From NCBI GenBank assembly GCA_043777755.1, contig JAYWHK010000155.1:1-63584 (forward strand): 63,584 bases of DNA, in the 5' to 3' direction. Position numbers and translations under genes: made by a program. Numbering within the stretch: the first letter of the stretch is position 1; each line of letters starts with the position of its first letter. The DNA comes from CANHEE01 sp043777755. GTDB lineage: Bacteria; Bacteroidota; Bacteroidia; Chitinophagales; Saprospiraceae. Below the pieces are notes generated by a model. The model made no database searches and was not told the DNA's origin. It was given only the letters and a program-made list of their open reading frames with translations. Below, one piece after another: positions 7,621-14,978 of this stretch.

Positions 7621-9876
7621 CTATTTCCCCGTCCCAACCCGTTTTCCATCTTGGTATTTAACGATATAGGCTGCTTTGAACTCTTTATTTTGCTGGATTT
7701 GAGGTAACAATGTATAGGCATCATCATAATTAAAAAACTCGGCTATTAAGACACGGCTCAAATTTTTTCCAATAATATATTCCGAATCCAAACGACCATA
7801 ATCACGGATTGAACGGTAACGGTACTCATCTGGGTCAAAATCTTTGGTTGCTAAAACTTGTATTTTGTAATACGTTCCTTGTTGTTTTGGTGCGCTTGTG
7901 AGCAATTGTTCGTTGCTTGGCCCAGTGGTTTCGTACAATGGCAAGACACCAACAGATGTTCCATTCGGACGGTTCGGATTGTTCGTAGCCGTTTTTGTTA
8001 CTGGAACGCTTGTCGTTTTTTGCTCTGTTACAGAACCTTTACTCGCCATTAAATCCGTCAAAGTTGTTGATTTTGAGGTATTTGGATTGTTTTGAGTATT
8101 GGTATTTGTTTTTTGCGCAGTTGTTGCAATTTCAGTGCTTGAATTGGAATTGGCAGGCGGAGAATTAGGTTTTACCGACGTATTGGTATTAGACTTTACA
8201 CCCGAATTTGGGTTTGAGCTTGCTGTAGTATTTGTCGTATTAGAAGAAGGATTCTTTTTAGGAGAAGCATCTTCGATATAAGTACTAACGCTTGTGTTGG
8301 AAGCCTTGTCATTTTTTTCCAAATAAATATTTTTAGAATAGCCATTGCTCACGCTGTCTTTTTTAGCCGAAGCAAACTCATAAAAGGCTGTTTTATAACC
8401 TTTTTTCTCTGTTTCTAAACGGTATTTTTTTTCAGGCAAAAGGACAAATTCATATTCGTTGCCAGCACTATTTTTTGTTTGTAAAACCCGTTTTTGAGCA
8501 TTATTCATCACTTCGTAGAGCGTCATACGAACATCAGCTACTGCGCTACTGTTGTCTTTTTCTAACAACTGACCTCTAATAGCAAGGTTTTTTGAAGGAT
8601 TAGAAAATTCAAACAAATCCTCATTGGTGGTGGTATTTTTTTCTTTGCCATAAATACGGTTTGAAACAACAAAACCACCCGTTTTTGATTTATTTTTTAC
8701 AAAATAATAATCATCGGCATTAGAATTGAAAGGCAAACCAGCATTTTCTGGTTTTGACCAATTTTTATCGCTACCTTTTGTTTTAAAAACATCAAAACCG
8801 CCAATCGAAATGTGTTTGTTTGAACTAAAATACAAAATATCTTCGCTGGCGTCATAATAAGGCGTGATTTCATCGCCAGAAGTATTGACCAAAGGTCCTA
8901 AATTAACAGGACTTGAAAAATCCAAACCTCCACCCAACGATGTATTGCGTGTCACATACCAAATATCCATTCCTCCAATGCTTCCTTCCATATCAGACGA
9001 AAAATAAAGGATTTCTTTTTCACCATTTTGTGTTGCCATTGGCTGGCTCGAATTTGCGCCAACAGCATTGATAGATTCTCGCAATGCTATTGGATTTGAC
9101 CAACCAGACACATTTTTTTCTATCATAAAAATCTTACAAGTGGCATCTAAACTACCAATATTGTTACCACATTCGGTATAATAAAAACGCTTAAAATCTG
9201 GGCTAAATGAGCCATTACAAACGTTTTTTTCTTTATTTTCAGGAATTCCTTGTGGAATAATCGCTTTGCTCCATGCACCATTGCTTTTTTGGCTACGGTA
9301 AATCACGGCTTTTCCAGAAATGGTCGAAGAAAAATACAAAATATCGTCAGCAAAAGGAACTGGGGCAAAATCCGCTTCCAAACTATTAATTTGACCAGCC
9401 ATACGAGCCAGCTGAACCAATGGTTTTCCACCAGGTTTCATCAATTGTTGCGCCAATTCACAACCTTTGATGTCTTCCTCTACCATCGAATTGTATTTGT
9501 CTTTGTCACTGCCTTTGTAGGTATTGATAAATTCTGAAAACTCCCGACTGGCTTCTGTATATTGCCCGTCTTGCTTGAGTGCACTTGCAAAATAGTATTT
9601 TGCCAACGGAAAATCCTTGTTGTCTTTGATATTTCGGAAAGCTTCGGCACTGCGTTTGTAGTCCCGAATGTTGCGGTAATACTGTGCAGCTTTGGCGATA
9701 AACTCCGTTTTTTTAGGTTTTGCTTGCCACGCCAATTCATATTTTGCAGCAGACTCTGCAAAGCGTCCTTGTTTGGCAAAAGCGGCAGCTTCCTTAGAAA
9801 GTTGTTTCCAAGATTGTGCTTCGGCGGTGTTTAAAAAGCTAATGACGAATAAAATACAAATATAAAAATAACGCAT
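7621..9876 (-). CDS. Envelope protein with TPR, PD40 propeller, linker and SPOR-like domain
   Basis: A 751-residue protein with a signal peptide (cleavage near AEAQ). Domains in order: TPR-like helices (residues 22-150), a WD40-like PD40 beta-propeller (about 160-420, with repeated ILYFSS and YFSSDMEGSIGGMDIWY), a carboxypeptidase-like beta-sandwich (about 430-520), a long Asn/Thr/Ser linker (530-650), and a C-terminal SPOR-like domain (YYKIQVLA to about 745). The first three domains are arranged as in PorE of the type IX secretion system and related OmpA proteins, which end in an OmpA domain instead; both OmpA and SPOR bind peptidoglycan, so a periplasmic wall-anchored role is inferred. The TACATTTG -7 box is at 9924-9931 (complement). 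Confidence 0.8.
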   Translation of the reverse strand: MRYFYICILFVISFLNTAEAQSWKQLSKEAAAFAKQGRFAESAAKYELAWQAKPKKTEFIAKAAQYYRNIRDYKRSAEAFRNIKDNKDFPLAKYYFASALKQDGQYTEASREFSEFINTYKGSDKDKYNSMVEEDIKGCELAQQLMKPGGKPLVQLARMAGQINSLEADFAPVPFADDILYFSSTISGKAVIYRSQKSNGAWSKAIIPQGIPENKEKNVCNGSFSPDFKRFYYTECGNNIGSLDATCKIFMIEKNVSGWSNPIALRESINAVGANSSQPMATQNGEKEILYFSSDMEGSIGGMDIWYVTRNTSLGGGLDFSSPVNLGPLVNTSGDEITPYYDASEDILYFSSNKHISIGGFDVFKTKGSDKNWSKPENAGLPFNSNADDYYFVKNKSKTGGFVVSNRIYGKEKNTTTNEDLFEFSNPSKNLAIRGQLLEKDNSSAVADVRMTLYEVMNNAQKRVLQTKNSAGNEYEFVLLPEKKYRLETEKKGYKTAFYEFASAKKDSVSNGYSKNIYLEKNDKASNTSVSTYIEDASPKKNPSSNTTNTTASSNPNSGVKSNTNTSVKPNSPPANSNSSTEIATTAQKTNTNTQNNPNTSKSTTLTDLMASKGSVTEQKTTSVPVTKTATNNPNRPNGTSVGVLPLYETTGPSNEQLLTSAPKQQGTYYKIQVLATKDFDPDEYRYRSIRDYGRLDSEYIIGKNLSRVLIAEFFNYDDAYTLLPQIQQNKEFKAAYIVKYQDGKRVGTGK

Positions 9877-10173
9877 GAAATTGTATTGTAGATAAAATAC
9901 AGGTCAAAATAAAATGCTTCAAGCAAATGTAGAATAAAATTACGTTTGTTTTTTTGAAAAAACAAACAAATCAAAGAATTAATATTAAAAAAAATAGAAA
10001 AACAAGGTTTTTTGCTACGTTAGATTTATTTATAAACGCAAATTTTGTGCCGAATGAGGAGTGTTGGAGATTGGGAGAAAAAGTGATTTTTAGAGAAAGG
10101 TCGTAATTTTAGAGTGATGATGGATCATGGCTAAAAATATCCTAAGTACAGCTAACCTGTTGCTCCAATAAAA

Positions 10174-10303
10174 ATTAATTTAGCACACAGATTTTCGCAG
10201 ATGATGCTTCGCATCACTCACGGATTTTCACGGATTCCCTTCGTGAGAAATCCGTGGTGAAATCAATTTATTGATTTCATCTGCGATAATCCGTGTGCTA
10301 ATT
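10174..10303. repeat. Large inverted repeat family B, copy 1
   Basis: A 130-base region able to fold into one long stem: the left arm has AGCACACAGATTTTCGCAGA, the right arm ATCTGCGATAATCCGTGTGC, with small inner hairpins (GATGCTTCGCATC). The second copy is at 38077-38209. Variants of this sequence occur between genes in many Bacteroidota (general knowledge); no gene is present. The rest of the 9877-10388 spacer holds nothing I can name except a terminator at its end. Confidence 0.7.
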
Positions 10304-10333
10304 TTGAAGCATCACTTAAAATTTTACAATAAG

Positions 10334-10371
10334 AAAAAATAGCTGTTTCAAATATGAAACAGCTATTTTTG
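10334..10371 (-). terminator. Terminator of the 10389-11012 gene
   Basis: Stem AATAGCTGTTTCA with its complement, flanked by A5 and T5. A near-identical hairpin ends lepA at 50463-50501. Confidence 0.8.
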
Positions 10372-10388
10372 TTTGAAAAATAATGACA

Positions 10389-11012
10389 TTATTCCTTATT
10401 TTTTAAGTTTTCAAAAAATAAATTACCAAACGTAAAATTACAACCTAAACGAAATTCCATTGGAAATATATTATTGGATACTGGGTCAAAAGCTAAATTT
10501 GCAAAAGGACTGAAACAAAAACCAGAATCGAAATACTCCGTATAACCAACAGAAAGTAAGATATTTTTATCAATATTGGCTGTTCCGTATAAAATATAAG
10601 CTGGAGTATTCGGCGTTACTGCTGTATTGACGCTATTATAGAGTTTTATATTGAATCCAAACCCATAGTGAAAACCACTTTCAAGCCCGCTCGGATGATA
10701 CACATATAAGTTTTCTAAACCTAAAAGGCGATGCGTTGTTTTAATATCAAATAAAGATACGTTTGACGAACTGGTAAAATCACCTACATTATCGTCAATA
10801 GCCTTACTTTTTTGACCAATGGCAACAATGCTAAACGACCATTTTTTAGCAAATCTTCGCTCATAGTTTAAAGATAGTCCAGTTAGTCCTACGGCTTCAT
10901 CTCCAAATTCTCCTGTTAGAGCATAGGAAACACCTGCTCCGTAAAAGTTTTTTTGAGCAAAAATTAAATTAAAATTCAACAACAAAAAGAGTATAAAAAA
11001 TGTTTTTTTCAT
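10389..11012 (-). CDS. Predicted outer-membrane barrel protein, function unknown
   Basis: A 207-residue protein with a signal peptide (cleavage near IFAQ). The mature part alternates polar and hydrophobic residues in short strands ending in aromatics (LSLNYERRF, FHYGFGFNIKLY, NILLSVGYTEYF, MEFRLGCNFTFG), as in small outer-membrane barrels of about 8 strands. I do not recognise a named family. It may be a distant relative of the two barrel paralogues at 52603 and 53301, which have the same size and layout. Single-gene unit with its own terminator. Confidence 0.7.
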   Translation of the reverse strand: MKKTFFILFLLLNFNLIFAQKNFYGAGVSYALTGEFGDEAVGLTGLSLNYERRFAKKWSFSIVAIGQKSKAIDDNVGDFTSSSNVSLFDIKTTHRLLGLENLYVYHPSGLESGFHYGFGFNIKLYNSVNTAVTPNTPAYILYGTANIDKNILLSVGYTEYFDSGFCFSPFANLAFDPVSNNIFPMEFRLGCNFTFGNLFFENLKNKE

Positions 11013-11204
11013 ATTAATTTTAACAGTATAAATAAAAATAAAATATTCAAAATGTTAATTTTGCTGCAATATCTTATTATTATTTAAAATAAAATAACTA
11101 TTTTTTATAAAAATGGTTAAAATCAACTTAAAAGGTTAATTTTACTTACTTTTGTGGCAAGCTATTTCGTTTTTCTTTTGCTTAATTTAACGAAACGAAT
11201 ACTA

Positions 11205-11330
11205 CTAAAATAGTCGTAAGTCTTTTTAGTCATAAGTCAATAAGTCTTTCAAAATACTGTACACTACTGTTATAGACAGTGAGTTAAAAGACTTATAGAC
11301 TTACTAACTTACGACTATATAACTACACCC
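11205..11330. repeat. Degenerate AAGTC-rich repeat cluster
   Basis: Runs of AAGTC-containing heptamers on one side (AAGTCAATAAGTC) and the complementary runs on the other (GACTTATAGACTTAC), giving a loose inverted repeat. Related clusters are at 17487-17545, 37955-37985 and 60065-60125, all between genes. In the same spacer (11013-11383) a plus-strand TACTTTTG box lies at 11147-11154, a possible start for the 11384 gene. Confidence 0.5.
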
Positions 11331-11383
11331 TTTCGGATTCGTTAGGCATTTTTACCAAAACCAATTAATATCATCATCAAACA

Positions 11384-14317
11384 ATGAGAAAACTCTTCAC
11401 GCTCGCACTATTTTCGTGTTTGTCCCTGTCCCAACTATTTTCACAAGATTATAACCTCCGCAACGATTGTGTCCTTTTGGCTGACCGTTGTTTTCGCTTG
11501 ACCGAAGACAAAAACAAGTCTATGGGTGCTTTTTGGTCAAAAAAAGCCATTGATTTGAACAAATCCTTCGACCTTATTACCCGTATTAACTTTGGCGACA
11601 ACAACGCTTCTGGTGGAGATGGGCTGGCTTTTGTCATCTGCCCAAGTGACAATTACATCAATAGTGGCGGTGCTGGCTCTAATTTTGGTGCTTTTGGCGT
11701 TGATCCTGCGCTAAGTGTTGAGTTTGATAATTTGCAATCGCCAGGTTACAATGACCCTTCTTTTGACCATTGCGCCATTGTTAAAAACAATATTTTTGTC
11801 CATAGTTTAAGTACTAATTTGGTTGGTCCTGTGCAAACATCACAAGCGAACTCCAATATCGAAGATGGCAAGGAACATTCTGTTCGTTTTACGTGGAATG
11901 TTGCGACCAAAACCTTCAAAGTGTATGTCGATTGTGTCGAGCGTTTGAGTTATCAAAGTGACATTGTAAAAAATATTTTTAACAATCAAAACCTTATGTA
12001 TTGGGGCTTTACGGGAGCTTGCGGAACACAAACCAACGAGCAAATCGTCTGTATCGAGCGTGCTTCCTCACTTGACCAATACAACGAAATGACTTTATGT
12101 TTGGGCGAAAAGACCAATCTTTTTGCGGCGCATCCTGCAAATGGAGCAGTCTCTTGGTCTTCTACGATTGGTTTGAGCAATGTGGCGATTTTTAATCCTG
12201 TTTGCGATGCAAAAAAATCAACCTTATATACGGTCTATAATACGCATCAGTGCAATTGGAACTATACTGATACTGTAAAAATAACTGTGCCGCAGCTAAA
12301 ACCTTTTGCTTTTCCTAAAAACACAGAACTTTGTGAAAAGCAAACACTCGAAGCCAAGGCAACTGCTCTTGATGGAAAAAGTTACAGCTGGAATCCTGCT
12401 TCGACGGATTCGATTTTCACCATTTCAAAAGCTGGCGATTACAAAGTGACGATTAGCGATGGAAAATGCACTTGGAAAGATTCCGTAACCGTAGTTTATA
12501 ATCCGCTGCCAAAGGTTTATTTGGGAAAAGATACAAGTATTTGTGCCAATAAAAATGTCGTACTAAATGCGCAACAAACAAACGCAACTTATCTTTGGAG
12601 CAATGGAAATCTAACTGCACAAAATACTGTAAATCAAAAAGATACGTACTGGGCAGAAGTCACAAGCGACAAAGGTTGCAAGGCTTCTGATACAATAAAA
12701 ATTGACATCAAACCCATTTTTAATACGACTCAAAAAGTAGAAATTTGCGCTGGTGATTTTTTCGCTTTTGCTGGCAATAATTTTACGAATGATACGACCA
12801 TTTGTGTTTCTTACAACGCCAAAAACACTTGCGACTCAACGCATTGTGTCACAATTAAACGCAAACCTGTTCCTACTTTTAATGTAAAAAAAGATATTTG
12901 TAAAGGTGATTTTTTTACATTTAATACTAAAAAATATTCGCAAACGGGCATTTATTTAGATACTTTGACCGCAAAAAATGGTTGTGATAGTTTAGTCAAA
13001 ATTGATTTGAATGTGATTGAAATTGACAGTATTCCTTTAAAAGAGTTTATTTGCGAAAAATCAAGCTATGCTATTGGCAATCAGACTTTTAGCAATAGTG
13101 GAAAATACAAAGTAAAATTGGTGGACAAACAAACAGGTTGTGACAGCATCGTTTTGTTGGATTTAAAAGTAATTCCACTTCGTGGTTTTACAGGAAAAGA
13201 TACGATTTGTGAAGGCGAAACACTGACATTCGGCACTCAAACACTTTCTAAATCTGGTTTTTATGAAGAAAAATTAAAAAATCAATATGGTTGCGATAGT
13301 TTGGTGGATATGACGTTGTTGGTTGTTCCGACACCAAAAGTCAAAATAACGACCGCCAAAGCTGCATTTTGCAAAGATGGCAACACTACCCTATTTGCGA
13401 ATGCAACAGGTGGTCAAAATTTCACTTGGAACAATGGTCAGGACGAAAAAAACATCAAAGTAACGCAAGCTGGCACGTACAAAGTGTTTGTTAATGGCGT
13501 GAATGGATGTAAAGGTTCGGACTCTATTGTTGTTCGTGAAAGTAAGCCAATTGACTTTGACGTTCAGCTGATTCCACCAAGTTGCAGCGGTTATACCGAT
13601 GGAAAAATTGTGTTAAAAGACATCATTGGTGGCTTGGGAAATTACAGTGTTAAACTCGACAAAGGGAATTTTAGCGCAGCTCAAAGTTTTGACAAATTGA
13701 AAGAAAACGTTTATAAAATAGTTGTGAAAGATACGCTTGGTTGTGAAGTAGATACAAGTGTGGCTTTACTTAATCCGAAACCAAAATCTATACAAATTGT
13801 TGATAGTCAGCAAACTATAAATCTTGGCGACAGCACAATTGTAGAATTGGTAACAAGTTTTAGCGACATTGAAAGCATCGTTTGGACACCAAATAAGGAT
13901 TTAGAAAAAATAAATACGTTTGAAACTTGGGTAAAACCGTTGGAAAATACGCTGTATAAAATCACTGTAAAAGACAGCGCAGGCTGTGTCATGCGTGATA
14001 GTGTAATGATTAATGTCAAAGATAGTATTAATGTTTTTGTTCCCAATACTTTCTCGCCAAACTTAGATGGTACAAACGATGAGTTTAAAGTTTTTCCAAG
14101 TTTTGGTGTTGAAAAAATCCTATATTTTAGTGTTTACGACCGATGGGGCAATCAATTGTTTGAGGCAAAAGATTTTACGCCACAAGATTCTAAATCATGG
14201 GACGGCGAATACCGCAATGTCGCATCTGAAACGGGTGTTTATTCTTACATGGTTAGGGTTTTGAAAAAAAATAAAAAAGAACAGTGGTTTAGAGGTGATG
14301 TAATGTTGATGCGGTAA
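11384..14317 (+). CDS. Lectin-like adhesin with gliding-type T9SS type B C-terminal domain
   Basis: A 977-residue secreted protein. Signal peptide to about residue 20 (LFSQ). Residues 25-235 form an L-type lectin-like domain (GGDGLAFVICPS, LSVEFDNLQSPGYNDPSFDHCAI, MYWGFTGACG). Ig-like segments follow, then four Cys-containing repeats of about 55 residues with the pattern C-x-G-x-F...G-x-Y...GCDS-hydrophobic (about 445-650), then further Ig/PKD-like domains. The last 90 residues (VFVPNTFSPNLDGTNDEF, YDRWGNQLFEA, WDGEY, GVYSYMVRV) are the gliding motility-associated C-terminal domain, a T9SS type B export signal. Inferred role: cell-surface carbohydrate-binding adhesin. It is followed directly by a REP-like hairpin. 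Confidence 0.9.
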   Translation: MRKLFTLALFSCLSLSQLFSQDYNLRNDCVLLADRCFRLTEDKNKSMGAFWSKKAIDLNKSFDLITRINFGDNNASGGDGLAFVICPSDNYINSGGAGSNFGAFGVDPALSVEFDNLQSPGYNDPSFDHCAIVKNNIFVHSLSTNLVGPVQTSQANSNIEDGKEHSVRFTWNVATKTFKVYVDCVERLSYQSDIVKNIFNNQNLMYWGFTGACGTQTNEQIVCIERASSLDQYNEMTLCLGEKTNLFAAHPANGAVSWSSTIGLSNVAIFNPVCDAKKSTLYTVYNTHQCNWNYTDTVKITVPQLKPFAFPKNTELCEKQTLEAKATALDGKSYSWNPASTDSIFTISKAGDYKVTISDGKCTWKDSVTVVYNPLPKVYLGKDTSICANKNVVLNAQQTNATYLWSNGNLTAQNTVNQKDTYWAEVTSDKGCKASDTIKIDIKPIFNTTQKVEICAGDFFAFAGNNFTNDTTICVSYNAKNTCDSTHCVTIKRKPVPTFNVKKDICKGDFFTFNTKKYSQTGIYLDTLTAKNGCDSLVKIDLNVIEIDSIPLKEFICEKSSYAIGNQTFSNSGKYKVKLVDKQTGCDSIVLLDLKVIPLRGFTGKDTICEGETLTFGTQTLSKSGFYEEKLKNQYGCDSLVDMTLLVVPTPKVKITTAKAAFCKDGNTTLFANATGGQNFTWNNGQDEKNIKVTQAGTYKVFVNGVNGCKGSDSIVVRESKPIDFDVQLIPPSCSGYTDGKIVLKDIIGGLGNYSVKLDKGNFSAAQSFDKLKENVYKIVVKDTLGCEVDTSVALLNPKPKSIQIVDSQQTINLGDSTIVELVTSFSDIESIVWTPNKDLEKINTFETWVKPLENTLYKITVKDSAGCVMRDSVMINVKDSINVFVPNTFSPNLDGTNDEFKVFPSFGVEKILYFSVYDRWGNQLFEAKDFTPQDSKSWDGEYRNVASETGVYSYMVRVLKKNKKEQWFRGDVMLMR

Positions 14318-14321
14318 AAAA

Positions 14322-14367
14322 TCGCTCCTTAGCGTTGGTATTAATGCCGACGCTAAGGAGGAACGAT
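14322..14367. repeat. REP-like hairpin family A, copy 1
   Basis: Inverted repeat with arms around CCTTAGCGTTGG and CCGACGCTAAGG and a central TTAA, five bases after a stop codon. Arms here contain a T/G imperfection. Other copies: 14834, 21303 and 39427. It may also act as a terminator for the adhesin gene. Confidence 0.75.
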
Positions 14368-14429
14368 TTAATTTTGTAAAATAAAATAAAAGCTTAGATT
14401 TAAATTTTCAAAATCAAAAGATATATAAA

Positions 14430-14594
14430 ATGAAAAAAGATAAGAAAATCACACAACCCAAAGTAACTCACAATCCTTTACTGGATAAATATGAACAACA
14501 ATCACTTTTTCCAGAAAAAGTAAAAAAAGGCAACGATATGTTGAAAAATATAGGCATTCCTAAATTTGAGTTTGTTGTGAATGATAAAAAATAA
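14430..14594 (+). CDS. Small basic protein, first gene of an overlapping pair
   Basis: A 54-residue ORF starting at an ATG at 14430: lysine-rich and polar, with no signal peptide or membrane span (contains PLLDKYEQQSLFPEKVKK and KNIGIPKFEFVV). The family is not recognised. Support for it being real: it starts well clear of the hairpin, is preceded by AT-rich DNA, and its last 14 bases overlap the start of the next ORF in another frame, as in translationally coupled pairs. Toxin-antitoxin is one possibility, but nothing in the sequence proves it. Confidence 0.6.
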   Translation: MKKDKKITQPKVTHNPLLDKYEQQSLFPEKVKKGNDMLKNIGIPKFEFVVNDKK

Positions 14595-14838
14595 TAAAAT
14601 AACAAGCCTCATTACTGAGTTTAGGAATATTGAAAATCGAGTGCAACGCATTGTTTTTGAACAAAAGTTGTCGGCTTTACTTTTAGAACTTAGTCAAGCT
14701 GAAAAAGATTTCCTTTTTGAGAATATTTATAAAACTGTTTTTGAAAACATCAAAAATATAGGAAATGACTTGAATGAAAATCAGATTGAACAAGTTGAAC
14801 GTATTTTGAGTTTGAAAGGACTGACGGCAGTAGCGTAG
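14581..14838 (+). CDS. Small helical protein, second gene of an overlapping pair
   Basis: An 85-residue protein, nearly all predicted helix, acidic/amphipathic (IENRVQRIVFEQKLSALLLE, AEKDFLFENIYKTVFENI), with no signal peptide or membrane span. Its ATG at 14581 lies inside the end of the 54-residue ORF. Unknown family. Its stop codon sits within the left edge of a REP-like hairpin, so the two-gene unit is bracketed by two copies of that repeat. Confidence 0.6.
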   Translation: MIKNNKITSLITEFRNIENRVQRIVFEQKLSALLLELSQAEKDFLFENIYKTVFENIKNIGNDLNENQIEQVERILSLKGLTAVA

Positions 14839-14898
14839 TTCCGTAGCGTCGGCATTTTTCCGTAGCGTCGGCATTAATGCCGACACTACGGAACTACG
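14834..14898. repeat. REP-like hairpin family A, copy 2, with internal duplication
   Basis: Left arm CCGTAGCGTCGGCAT occurs twice in tandem (14841-14855 and 14860-14874), then TTAA and the complementary arm, with an outer GTAGTTCC/GGAACTAC pair, followed by a T9 run. It overlaps the stop of the upstream gene. The T-run makes it a plausible terminator. Confidence 0.75.
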
Positions 14899-14978
14899 TT
14901 TTTTTTTGTTCAAAAATGAAAAAAATAGAAAAAAATTCTACTTTTGTAAAAATTTTCATTCAAGAACCAACTACACTT

